The position numbers were made by a program, and so were the translations under genes. The notes under the pieces were generated by a model. That model had not been told where the DNA came from, did no database searches, and saw only the letters and a list, made by a program, of their open reading frames with translations. DNA of 64,000 nt from positions 7,508,700 through 7,572,699 of the forward strand of contig OW388304.1 in the NCBI GenBank assembly GCA_936450465.1. The letters run 5' to 3'. This stretch comes from Gibbula magus. Its lineage: Eukaryota > Mollusca > Gastropoda > Trochida > Trochidae. Positions 43,901 to 56,139 of the stretch are shown here, in pieces (position 1 is the first letter of the stretch; the number at the start of each line of letters is the position of its first letter).

Positions 43901-44746
43901 ATTTTCTGTCAGGTCTGAATGAAGACTTTCAACACTGATGCCGGTCTTTTTCTTTAATTCTTCCAAGTTCTTTTGCCTACGGTGTTCAGCAAGCTGTGCA
44001 TATGTCATATTCAATTTAACATCTAAATCAAAATTTGACCGCACTGGGAGAGAAACAACATTTGAAGGGTTATTCATGTAGGGATCTTTTCTCCAGTTAT
44101 CATAAAGATGTTCCCTGTTTTCAGCCAAACTCTCTCTAGGATCTTCAAAGATAGTATGTTCCTCATTCATCAGACTTGTTGTTCTGGAAGGTTGTCGTCT
44201 GTGCCCTTTTGGTCTCACTGGTGCCCTATCAAGAGAATGTGTCCGCCTTAAACCACTTCTCTCAGTGTCAGTATCCTCTTCAGATGAAGACCTGTCCATA
44301 TGAGATGTTCCATTTGCAAGAACACCATTTGCATGCCTATGAACATCTGCATTGTCTCTCATACCATTATCTGGCAACTCTGTATCTTCTTCTGGAGCAT
44401 ACACAGCTTTGTAATAGGCATTGTCTTTTGAATCATCTTCAGAAATGTCCATTGCTTCTTCATTTTCAATATCTGCATCCAACTCCCGTCCGTGGAACAA
44501 GTCTGCGAATTCGGGATACTTCACTTTCGAAATTTCTTGTGAGATTGGTCGTAGTTTTCTGGGTGTCAAATCTCCAAGAGGAAGAACACGATTTTCCGGT
44601 TTAGCATATTTTGGTCCCTTCGAAGGACTTCTAGGTCTCTTTGGAGGGGATGAGGGTCTTGGCGGCGGAACCTTCTTCACCGGAAGTGGCTGAGCCTTCA
44701 CTGGCTCAGGCATAGTCTCGAGTTGTGCACTGCCAGTCTGCCCCAT
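40908..44746 (-). CDS. Proline-rich coiled-coil protein, probable N-myristoylated cytoplasmic scaffold (about 1,181 aa)
   Basis: Coding exon 41244-44746 plus proposed last exon 40908-40950. An in-frame TGA lies 21 bases before the ATG, fixing the start. MGQTGSAQ fits the N-myristoylation consensus (Gly2, Ser6). Visible features: Pro/Arg/Lys-rich segment at about residues 17-47; conserved-looking MTYAQLAEHRRQKNLEELKK at about 247; KKKKKRAPPPPG at about 315; charged helix at about 500-555; basic patch KKTVNKSVRNAFGSLSRASG at about 690; poly-Pro runs at about 414 and 725; Glu/Gln/Arg coiled coil at about 835-892; Ser- and Asp-rich phospho-like patches throughout. The poly-Pro runs suggest SH3, EVH1 or profilin partners and a cytoskeletal or cortical role (inference). 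KRAPPPP recalls motifs of cordon-bleu-type proteins, but no Cobl or WH2 domain is seen. I do not recognise the family. Read without splicing, the frame ends at 41240 with 1,168 residues. Confidence 0.88.
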
Positions 44747-45078
44747 TGTGCTTCTTTTATTACTTCAGGTGCCCACGCGAATTATGTTCAATGTCTTGAC
44801 GTTGTTCAGTTCATTGTCCAAGTCTCCACACTTGCTTGTGATACAGTAAGGTAACTGAACCTCATGCAACATTCAAATGTGTTTATCACCACTTTAAATC
44901 CCAAATGGACTTCTATAATACACTTGTTCTGTTGAAGTGTTGCTTTCACAAATGTGGATATTTGTTGGATCTTGAGCATCCAATCAAAGAAGCTGATGCT
45001 GGACATGCGAAAACATCCGGGGAAAACATATTGACATCAAAGGTTTCTGTCTACTCTTGTTATCTTCGAAATAGAAAC
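44747..45078 (-). other. 5' untranslated part of the main exon
   Basis: Upstream of the ATG the frame is closed by TGA. At 45078 a clear acceptor (tttttattgcag) marks the likely start of this exon, implying upstream non-coding exons to the right. Confidence 0.5.
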
Positions 45079-46537
45079 CTGCAATAAAAAAGAACATGCA
45101 TTAGAATTATTAAACCTGATACAAATGTTTATAAAAGTTATTATTATAGAAATATATATATACATAAATTATTCAATCATACACTATATTACCAACCACA
45201 TAACATGTCACAAAGTGTTATTGTTTCTCTATTTTCTGTCTCATCTTAGGCAACCAAATATTATGTATTTGTTTTACAGAAACACCTCATATGATTTTGA
45301 AAAATTTGGACAGACAAAATGCAACTCAAAAACCTCCAAATTAAAAGTTTCCAAATCTTCCCAACCAATAAAAACATGTTGCCAATTTTATCGACCAAAG
45401 AAAGGGTGAACAAATTATATTCCTATTCAATTCTGTAACTGTTTTGCATACATAAACACTTTCAGACAATTTTGGATTTAGAGTTTTTATCCTCTTGCCA
45501 TTAGACAATTCAGTTATCCTTTTTTAGGGAAATTGCCATGATATGAATACCATTTTTTATCCAGTTAAAGGGTTCTTGCTATGTACCACTTCATGTTCTC
45601 TTTTGTAAAACAATATTTTGTGTTGATACATGTAATTAATTTATTCGGGAATTCCTAAATTATTTAGAATACAGTCAAGTCAGTTCTTAAAATGTAATCA
45701 TAAAGCAATTGAATAAGAAAGTATTCAACCCATATCCTGGTCACGGTTTTACCAAGCTTATGTTGCACATAGTGTACATACAATCAATAGATATATATCA
45801 TGAAAAGAGTTTTATGACCATACATGTTAACTTAAAGAAGCAAAATCCTTAAGCTGCTAGCAACAATAACATGAAGGTGATATATGACACCCCATGAAGT
45901 GAGTAAGAGCTTTATTTAGAAGATTTTACTTCCTCGTCAGTTCAATTGTTCCATATAATCCCATGTGAGATTATATAAAGTAAGGTAGCATTTATATTGT
46001 ATGTGAGTGTTGTGGCTTGAAATAAACACAACAAAGTCTGTAGGAATCGATTTTGAAATAATCTTAACATCAGATAGCTGAATAGAAGATGTGTTACAAC
46101 TATTTAAAATTACATAAATAGTGAATATTCATTTTGAAATTTCACACGGGAACATTTAACAATTAAGAGTGATTCATTTATTCTATAGACAACATATTCT
46201 TTTTTTTTTTAAAAATACCTTGGTAAGGAGAATAATAAAAATAGTACACATTCGATAAATCAATTACATATGAACTGGGATGATTACTAAGTAGATATTT
46301 TATAACCATAATTATGCACTTTTACCATTATCATTATTAGAAGTTGTTCGACATATGCCATTGTGGTATGGTGTATGATTATCATACAAAGTTTGAGTAT
46401 TACAAAGGCGTGTTGTGAAATTAGCAGATACATAATGGAATCATTTTGATAAACACCATCCACCTAAAGAACCATTCAGATACACTATAGAGGTTGACGA
46501 TACCGTCGTTCAGTCACTGCTTTCATAACCCTCTGAC

Positions 46538-46672
46538 TCAACTGTATACAGCATCGTGATTGAAGGGGTTGGGAGTCATTGGTAAAAATAACTTTTTCAT
46601 CTGAAAATCATGACCAGAAGATTGTGATGGTGGCTTGACAATATAAAAGACTGAATTATCTTCTTCAGAAAA
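46538..46672 (-). CDS. Isolated exon-like ORF, possibly a C-terminal exon
   Basis: An open frame of about 44 residues reading EEDNSVFYIVKPPSQSS, later MTPNPFNHDAVYS, then TGA. It is unusually Pro/His/Asp-rich for such AT-rich DNA and is preceded by a possible acceptor (ttttctgaag). No upstream exon was joined and no family recognised. Chance is a real possibility. Confidence 0.15.
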   Translation of the reverse strand, partial: FSEEDNSVFYIVKPPSQSSGHDFQMKKLFLPMTPNPFNHDAVYS

Positions 46673-49600
46673 TCATGTGTGGCGTGATTTGGAGGAGTGA
46701 TGATATTTTGAAACTCTCTGTTATATTGTGAAATAAAACTATATAGGGCGAGTCAAAAGACAATGGGTGGGGTAGAAAATCAGGGATGACTCTATTTAAA
46801 TTTCAAACTGAATTTTCTCTAATGATTTTGATTTATTTTTAGTTACAATAATTGTCCATGCCAGATGGTTATTGTATATATGTACAAACTTGATCGGTTT
46901 TATCGTATTTTCCTCTAATGAAATGACTCTAATGAAAACTTCAAAATCAGTTAATTTTGCTGTACAAAAACCTATGAATATTTCTTGAGGTAAATTCAAT
47001 TGAAAACTGGATAGTTACTCTTTAAAGACTTTTAAGAAAACAAACAAAACAATTTAAATCTGGATCACACAAACAAATCATTATTACCCTGCAAACCTTA
47101 GAGATAACAAGATGGCTGACTATGTGCCATATGCAACAAAATGCCAACGCAAAAACACACATGCAGTATGTATGCAAGAAAAGTTATAACATTGAACAAT
47201 GACATCTTTGTAGAAAGTAGGATAAGTGAAACCCAAATGTCACAGTGCTCATAGTACCCACGAGTGTAAACTCACCATAGCAGGGGAGAACTCAAGCTTC
47301 AGTTAACAAGTCCAAAACCCTCTGACAATCTATGCAAATCTAACTTCTCCATCTATTCAACCATCATTACACGCCTTTGAAGGTAAATGTGAGTAACAAC
47401 TTCACAGAGCTCTGTCTGATGAAAGGAAAGTCAAATCACAGAAGTATATTCAAATAGTTTGCATCTTATCAAAGGAGTTCTTGTGATGTCCTGAATAGCC
47501 TATTTTATGGACATTAAACAACATCATGCACATAAAGAATGGAAAGATGAATATGATGAGGATTTGCTGAAATCAGCAATCAGTATCTGTTCATGTGTGA
47601 TGAGTTAAACTTATGAGAATCACAGACTTTATGGTAAAATCATTCATCTGGAAAGTGAGATCAGTAAAAGGCATATTCTACTTTTTCTGTGTCTATTTCT
47701 CAAAGACCCTTTCACGTAGACACATTTTGAAAATACTTACAATATCAAAGATGAAAGAATATAGCTATTTGTTATATATATTTTTGGATTTTTTTTTACA
47801 TTACCTTTTGGATATCCATTTAAAAAGCGACGACTTTGTATTCTCAGAGTGGTGTCACATGTTCAACTTCATCTAGTATTTAATTATATCCACTTGTATC
47901 TAAAATCTACAATAAGTGTGTCTTTAAGACATTATTTATTTAATACCATACATATTTTGACAAAACAGTAAAACCCATTTTCAAATACATTTCTCATCAA
48001 CACAACTTATGAATGGATCAGTTTGGCCACACCTAAAGCAAATCAGTTCACCGTCATCTGCTCGTTACCTGACAGAAGATCTCACATTTGACTTGAAGAA
48101 TGCTGTATGTGACATTTGTATGACATTTTCATGACAGAAATATTATATCACAGATTATGTAACATGAACAGTTGATCTTGTTCTGTACAGATCATGTGAT
48201 GTTTATGACAAAGAGCCATCTGTTTTTGTTACATAAACCTGGTGTGGATGTACATTATCTAATTTCTCACATATTCTGTCATCGTGTACTGATAGTGACT
48301 TACTTAAGCCTTGACATGACACTTGAGAGGGATCAAGGAGACACTCTGTCAGTGTTATCCTTGACATAATGGAATATCATAGCGGATTGGTGAATTGAGA
48401 AATATTGGTATTTTTACACAAAATACTAAGGTGCTCATGTATTATTTCAAAGTCAAGTTGAAATGTCACACGATGGAGTTACACTTAACCTGACTAATTG
48501 TTGCTTGAGAAAACAACACTTCAAATTAAATAAATAATGAAAATGACATTATTAGAACAAAATAGATACAAAGGACACATTTATGTCAGATAATTACTTG
48601 GAAAGAGATCAAGAACCCCAGATCAGTGATTGTACTGAAAATACTGAAGGAGGGTTAACCAATACATTGTTTGAATATTAATGTGCACAGTTAGCAGAAG
48701 CATAAAGGGCAGTACTTAACAACTTACATAACCTACTTTCATCATTTGTACACTGTATCTGGATTCATTGATAAATTCTTAAAGGAATATAAGTTTCTAT
48801 TATATGTCCTGGCTAGTACTAATAATTGCTAACTATAATTCAATTACATTTTTAGATTTAATTAATTAATTCACTAAAGAAAGTAAACACTTGTATTTAG
48901 TGAAACTAGAATCTTATCCTCAACTTTAGCATGTTGGTTAAAAGTTGACAGCAAGCTTCGTACATGAATATATTGGAACCTCGATACAATCTTCACATGT
49001 TTCTCTTTTCATATATCTTAAAATCTAAAATATTGAATATAGAACAATCAGTACATCTCAATATTTTCTAATGTATAGTATAAGAGGAGATAGATCTCTA
49101 CAAGATGAAATGGCAGTACAATGTTGAGGTTGTTCCCACCACACCTCATCTGTCTGAATCATTTATTCAACATAAGTGGTCTCTCAGAGAGAAAGCATTT
49201 TATCTTGTACTACATCTATCTAGGGCTTTAAGAGATAGCACAACACCCATAATTATCTCTGATAGGGACGGAGGGAAGCGGTGCAGCTATAGTCATTATA
49301 CCCACTCAACCACGACCACCGCTCTCAGACAAGCCGGCCGGTGTTTTAACTTGACAATATTCACTTGACAACATTCAATCAAATGTACATGAAATCATAT
49401 ATTTTCACCTCAGATAATTTAATTACTTGTAATTTCTCCATAATGATAAAATTGACGATAACATGTCGATAACCTGATATATTATTTGCTTATATACAGC
49501 ATACCAGTAATTAGGAAGTGGACACCCAAGTATGAAGTCTACAAGATTCAATAGTTATCAATATCTGTATCAAATCACAATATCAATTGAATCATAAGAA

Positions 49601-49723
49601 TTTTAAAACCTAATCCTTATTGTTTACATGCCATAATTATCTACGATTTAGACACCTGAGAACAGGTGGGCGTGTACGTAAAGGTATACGTGTTTCACAC
49701 ACCTTCATACTGACTGTACATAC

Positions 49724-49930
49724 CTGTGATTAGGAAAAAAAAACTTCCCTGGACTGACCTGTGGAAGGTGAGCGGCATGTAATGAACATGGTGAGCAGTA
49801 TCAACAAGATGTACACCCCACAACATACTCAACCCACTACCGTCTTGCCCCTCCACGCCTCGCCGATCAACCTGTCGTGTAATCACTCATGCGTGCTAGA
49901 CTATTGTTAAAAGCCAGAGCACTTGGCCAC
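49724..49930 (-). other. Candidate untranslated first exon A of the proline-rich gene
   Basis: GC-richer island ending, on the minus strand, in two possible donors: CACAG/GTCAGT at 49759 and CACAG/GTATGT at 49724. A TATAAATAG-like sequence lies just to its right (49953-49961) but in the canonical orientation for the plus strand. Inference. Confidence 0.25.
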
Positions 49931-50980
49931 GCTACAACTTTTGACAATTGACTATAAATAGCCGGATACCTGGTCAGGTGTCACTGTTTGGGGTCATCCC
50001 AACTCTAAAGGTATTAGTTTTCAATACAAATTTATGTCCCACGGTTCATACTCCCGAAGCTTATATACTGAATAAACATTTCGCCTTGTTCCTTATGCTT
50101 CACATCATCACCCACCAGTTTGTCAGTTGATAACTTGTTCAGGTGATATATACTCAGGGGGACAAAAATCAGCCGAATTTATACAAATTAAAATGATAAG
50201 CAACACTTTTAAAATGTTATTAATGTGAAATTAATGTATTTACTTATTTTACTGAACCATCTACGAGGGCTTTAAACAAAATTGGGGCTTGGAATGCTAC
50301 TTAGAATCCTCACCATAATAAATGTTGCCAAATTTACCGACAAACAAGAAGTGAAGAATTATCTTCTTATTTAATTTGGTGGCTGTTTGAAAACATTCAG
50401 ACATTTTTCATTTACAAAACAGAAAAACACTCCTGCCTTTGGACAAGTTGCCCCAAATATCTGTAATTTATTGGGTCATACGAGTATCTGCCCACGTACA
50501 TCAGAGATCTATACAAGAGCTGATTCCAGTAATTTAAACGTACTTCCAATCTTTAAATGATTGATGGATCATTATCCTATTCCACAGATTATTTTGACGT
50601 AATAATTATGAAATAATAAATATATAAATGATATAAATTTGTAATTTTGATTAATATTAATAAAACCCCTTGTAAAACATGAACAGAAGATTATAATTAG
50701 TGAATGATTTTGAGAGAATTTGTTGAACTACTTTGAATAACAGTTATTAATCAGTAAGCATCAAGTATTGTAACTCTCTTTTGAAAAGAATTGTCTCCAA
50801 TATGTATCACAATCATTTGAGCTTAAAATGAATCAATGCAGTTTCAGAAACTCAATTGTAACCAAGTTCAAGTTAAACATTGATGGGTTACAATGTATCC
50901 ACTTCTCTTTTTCTATTTAAATAATGGTATCTTTACTTTATCACTTCAGTGATCACTCAATTCTTTAAAGGATGTTTAGA

Positions 50981-51279
50981 GGTGAGGTGGGGTGAGTTGG
51001 GGGTTTAACGCCGCTTTCAAGAGTATTTCACTTATATCGCGGCTGCTAGTATTATGGCAGGGAGAAAGCCCGCAACGCAATGTGGCTATGCATTGCGGGG
51101 AAATCTGTGAGCATCGGCTGGAACTAGCGAATCATGGGTGGTACTACGCTGAAATTCAGTGTAGCATTGCAACCAAACCTTACTGCATGTAGAACAGTTA
51201 TCTAGTATCGTGCCCCTGGAGGGATTCGAACCCCGGACCTCTTGATCCGAAGCCGAACGCGCTAACCACTGCGCTATCA
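50981..51279 (-). mobile_element. Complete tRNA-derived SINE
   Basis: Flanked by a perfect 14-bp target duplication aaaggatgtttaga (50967-50980 and 51280-51293). On the minus strand the head has a Pol III A box TAGCGCAGTGG (51266-51276) and B box GGTTCGAATCC (51222-51232), then a body containing 'ctagttccagccgatgctca' and a tail with 'cggcgttaaac'. It resembles the V-SINE-type families described in molluscs, though I could not compare directly. Related truncated copies are at 12797-12995 and 17636-17880. Not a tRNA gene: the acceptor-stem partner is missing and the body continues. Confidence 0.9.
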
Positions 51280-53120
51280 AAAGGATGTTTAGAAGTGCAG
51301 TACAAAGTAAAAAGCTCAAAAGCTACGAGCATGGACCATAAGTTACCAGATCCCTTGCAACCTTCATTTCACACACAGCTCAGAATATTTTTGTCTCTAC
51401 AAGAAAGACAATACACCCAGTAATCTTGCTTATCATAGTAACAATAAAATATCACTTAACTTAGTATTCAATTGAGGAAGTTATGTTACGTCTGAAAGAC
51501 TCATCACTTTTATATGTTCAACGTGATAAAAGGCAATAAAGTGTTTATCAATTTGTGACAAAAACGTGTGACACCTTTCATTTTGCCGCAAGACAGGATC
51601 TCCGGCTGGATGTACTCTCTTTGTTTTGAAGTTGATAGCATTCTTACGAACTTATACATAGGCACTCCCTGTTCATGTATTCACTCACATAACTGTCAGT
51701 CCAACTCTAAAACAACACACGATAAGTGTTATACCACTCAAAAACTGAATATGGGAAATGAAATAAAATTAAACGAATCACTGACATGCTTAAAAAAGCC
51801 TACAATAGAATAGATTTCATGAGAAACTATTTGACTTTTAGGATTTGTTGATATGTTCCGAAACAAATGATGTTACCCATTTTCACCACACATTAGAATT
51901 GTCTTGAGCACTTTTTGAGTAGCTAAATGACAATAATGTTTTATGATTAATGATTCTTGAATATCATTTTCGCAAGAAAAGATTAACTCTAATTCATTTA
52001 CCGGTATTGGAATTATGACAAACACTGTCTTTAAACTATTATCTCACTAAGCATCTATAAGTAGAAATATTTATTGCAAATTTTAAGATGTTTTAGTGGT
52101 AGACATTAACATATTTATAAAACAGCATACAAAGTTATGTCAAATTTCTCATTTAAGGAATACTTAACATATATGTTTATGTCATAGTTAACAAAGACTT
52201 CATTGTTTATCTTCATAGACACAAATATGATCTTGAATCTAGGAGAAACATTGTGAATGCATAAAAGCTATCATGTGAGGCCATTGAGTTTAAAGACATC
52301 AAACACGGTTGAGATGTTGAGTTTAATGGATTTGATAGTTCACATTCAATTATTTCAGAGACAGGAATCTAACTATAAAAGATAACAAATAATATTTGCC
52401 TCACATGCAAATCATTTTCATCTCAAACATGATGGCAATGACTGAGGTCAATCTACTTGCACATAAACTTGTCATACAGGTCCTTTAACACTTCCAGTTT
52501 GATGTGCAGGACTAGATGCTGTGGTCTCCACACACTGTATACATACATACATACTTCAAGTCATTAATTATCAGTCTGGTGACGCTCATCTGGAATTTTT
52601 TGGCTCGTTTAATACAAAATATATCATTGACTCGTTTAATAAAAATGGTATTATAAGTTTTGCATTCTGTTTATTACTTGCCCAAATTAATCAAGCGAAA
52701 TCGCCGACAGTGTGCTGAAACTAAGATTTCCAAAAGTGATGGCGCCTCGACCATTGTGACGTCATACTTGCAGCAGTATTACACTAGGTTCAGATTGATG
52801 TATAATTATTAGTATCTGTGAAATGGATGTTTTTAATTAAATGATATAAAAATAAAAAATATAACTATTCTGGACCAGCTTACATTTTCCTAAAGACATT
52901 TTAAGTGATAAAGGAGAATACTTTATTTGCCAATTTTCCTTTTTTGAAACACCCCCCCAAAAAATAGTCACCCACTGAGACCTGTTTATCAAAACATATT
53001 TCTTGGTAAAGGTATCCAGAAACAATCAATATTTTTATGTAAACAAACAAGATAAATAAAGAAGACATAAATGTGGTTGCCAAAACAGTATGTTTGATCG
53101 TAGATTAACTGTTATATTTT

Positions 53121-53279
53121 ATTTCCTTGATGTTCATTCCCTGGCCACAAGATGACCCCTGACCCAATGTTGACCAGAACCTCCAGCCAGTGTTGCTACA
53201 GCAGATCAAGAGATAAAGAGTTGGAATTCCCAGAACAAGATTCTCCTCTTTATCCTTCAATCATTGAGCTGATTCAAGG
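53121..53279 (+). CDS. Isolated exon-like ORF, plus strand
   Basis: Open from 53121. It contains MTPDPMLTRTSSQCCYSRS, then KELEFPEQDSPLYPSIIELIQ, up to a possible donor (TTCAAG/GTGAAG) at 53279. Composition is more protein-like than its surroundings. It has no partner exon and no recognised family, and it is antisense to the presumed intron of the minus-strand gene. Confidence 0.18.
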
Positions 53280-53330
53280 TGAAGTGATATGTATATACAC
53301 GATATCAAACCACCTTCTATATCACACATA

Positions 53331-53575
53331 GAGATTATTACCCGGAGAAGTGTGTCATATGACTTTTACGAAACGAGTGTAAATTTTGTTATTGCCCGAG
53401 CGAGAGCGAGGCCTATACCCAAATTTGCACGAGTTTCGTAAAAATCATATGACACACTTTTTAGTGTAATATTTCGTTATTACCCATTCTGTTCCGTTTC
53501 ATTCAAGTAAAAATAGGCAGAAAGCAGCCGACTTTCCTTGCGACGGCAAGCTACAGTGACGTCACAAACAATTGT
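53331..53575. repeat. Dispersed repeat, copy B (pairs with 21806-22060)
   Basis: Begins 'gagattattacccg'. Inner arms 'gtgtcatatgacttttacg' and 'cgtaaaaatcatatgacac' form a long inverted repeat around 'cgagcgagagcgag'. The 3' half, including 'ttacccattctgttccg', matches copy A. It is better preserved than copy A. Confidence 0.75.
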
Positions 53576-55570
53576 TTTATGACATCACAGACGACACAAT
53601 ACGGGAAGTCGGGAAGAAACAATGGTTGCTAGGCAAAGGTGATATGTGCACATGTGCTCATATCAATAATATTAACTCGGTTATTTTCAACCTTATGGGT
53701 AATAAAACTGAGGTAATGATATTATATAAAGGAGCAGATGAGAGCAGTGTAATGAGAAGTGGTATTACATGGAAAGTCATTTACAATTCTCTAATTTACC
53801 CACACACTTGAATTAAGATTTTTAGAGTCAAATCAATTGTGACAATGTGACGATGTAGGAGTAATCTTGTAGTACAATCAAAGATTTCAATTTCTTAAAT
53901 AAACTTTTCCATTGTCAATGTTTGGTGGGTCAATTGAGCATGTTTCATTAGCATTTTTGATAAAGACAGGCCAAAAAAATACAGCCATGACCAGGATATG
54001 CATGCTTTATTATCTGAGGTTGAAGATTTGTAAAATGTGTTTTCTTGAGACAGAACATCATCACATTTGTAAAATGCTTTACATAGCATTAAACATAGAT
54101 AAAATCGTGCCACATCCTATAATCCTGCCTCTAATTCACACACCCACTCCACATATCCTGCACCAATACCCAGTCACATAGCTCTGCATCTGCATTCAAA
54201 ATACATGGCCAATGAGGAAAAGAAAATGGTACATGATTGCTGTCACTGCAAAGACAGGCCAGTGGAGTATAGCTAAAATGCCTTTATTTTCCTTATTTAT
54301 GATGCTACAGGCATAACACTGGGCTCATTTGAAAGATATTTAGAAGAAATTAAGCCATTTTATCATGTTAATTAAATTGGAGCAGCACTTTAAATTAAGC
54401 CCATGCCATGCCATTATTTTTTGGAGTTGAGCAAAAAAATTACAAATCTTGTTCATCTCCATTGAACTCAGATGAAATTACTCAAACTTGAGCTTTTTAG
54501 TATTGTTAGTTCGAGGAAACAAATCAAAAGTATTTTGGACTGTGGACACCTTGTCACATCCATATTTGAGGGAGATCAAGTTTAAATCAACAAAATTTAG
54601 TCTCTATGTAAAACAAATTTTATTCTAAAAATTTGAACCCATGCTATTAGCCCATCTGGCCGAATAGGTTTGATAAGCTATAAATCTACAAAGAGGATAC
54701 GTCAAATGCATATAACCTTCACAAAAACAACCATCCTTCATATATATGTATTTCATATTTCAGTTAAAGATATAAGATCTAACAAAACAATTAGAATATG
54801 TCCAAGACAAGAGAGGATGTGATGTTACCCGGACTTATATCAACATCCACCTACTTGAACTGGTGAGATTGCTAATGTCAATAGTTTGTGAGAAGACTAA
54901 ACGTCACTATCTCTGTGATATATATCTGCTATTGAATAACACTCAGGACCATTTACAGGTCATTGTTATATTTATTGGATATAAATCGTTATCTCACTTC
55001 ATGCCCTCTGGTGGCAAGATATAGCAACAAGAACAAAGGAGGTGAACTCCCTCTGAAGGTCTGTGTGTACTGTTAATTAATACTGGAAATCATTATCAAT
55101 ATTGAGCAAGGAGTTTAGTAAAGAAGTAAAATGCTGAGAAAGTGCTGACATTTAGGTCAAAATTTCATTTTCAAACTGTTTCACATTGTTTTCTAATGTT
55201 AGTCCTGTTAAAATGTATTATATACACAATGTAGTTTGACCCTTTTAGACAGTCCAGATAGTTAGCAAATACATCATTCTGAGCATATTAATTTGGTTCT
55301 TAACTACACAATATTAGTCTATTTCCACTAAAACTAATACTTCAAATGTCTATGGATGACTTTGATGTTGTTTGGTACAAATAATTGAAGATTTTACTAA
55401 TTGAAAATTATATGAAGACTTATTCATCTATCAAAGAGTAAAAGGCTTCAGGATGTAAATTTCTGTTTTGTCTGGAATATTATAGAAGTATGTGAGGTTG
55501 TTGATCGCCGTCAACTGATCATAAAGATTAAGCAAAACCCATCTCTACCATGCACTACAACTCATAAAGT

Positions 55571-55960
55571 TTGATATAAATCTAACCGTTTGAAGCTCTT
55601 TCATGTAATCTCTGGTGCTTTAATGACATTCCCAAGTTTTGTGTACGTCAGCATTAGAACTTTAATCCACAAACTATGTATACCATGCATTTTCACTTTT
55701 TAAATACAAGACCTGATATAAATCAACAAAACTATTAGACGCCATTCAGAGTAAATATCTCAGGCTTCATAATTAAGATATAAACGATTTTTTTTATTAA
55801 AACATCTTAGGAAGTTAAACCATAAAGTTAAAAAATATATATATGTATTGTCTGTATTTTCACAAAATTTGATGCAAGACTTGATATAAATCTAACCATT
55901 TGAGGTGCTTCAAAGTAGAGCTCCACGGCTTGTCAATGACATTCCTATATAATTTGAATG
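55571..55960. repeat. Diverged duplication, about 310-bp period
   Basis: 'ttgatataaatctaacc' at 55571 and 55881 is followed in both copies by 'tttgaagct/tttgaggtg' and 'aatgacattcc'. Old tandem duplication. Confidence 0.5.
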
Positions 55961-56005
55961 TGAATGATAAAATGTCGAAGCTTAGAAAACTGGACCTTTA
56001 TTTAC

Positions 56006-56139
56006 CCAGAGCTTCTAAAGAGCACTCTGTGTAGAAGGCAAATAGTTGGCTTTGAAGGTTCTCCACTTGAGGACTGCTAACTACACTATCTGCAATATCA
56101 GCAGGACAGAAATAGGTTTTATTGTTGATGATAGTTCCT
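56006..56139 (-). CDS. Isolated exon-like ORF, minus strand
   Basis: A continuous minus-strand frame begins NWFADRGTIINNKTYFCPAD and runs on through SPQVENLQSQLFAFYTECSL. It ends at a donor-like CTGG/GTAAAT (56006). A strong acceptor (ctgatattgcag) inside it would define a phase 1-1 exon at 56006-56089. It looks like real protein, but I recognise no family and could not join it to another exon. Confidence 0.25.

Noticed and set aside
44176..44604. 142-codon plus-strand ORF
   Set aside because: Antisense shadow of the large minus-strand coding exon.
51206..51279. tRNA gene
   Set aside because: The A and B boxes belong to a SINE head: the sequence continues into a shared SINE body and is bracketed by a 14-bp target duplication.
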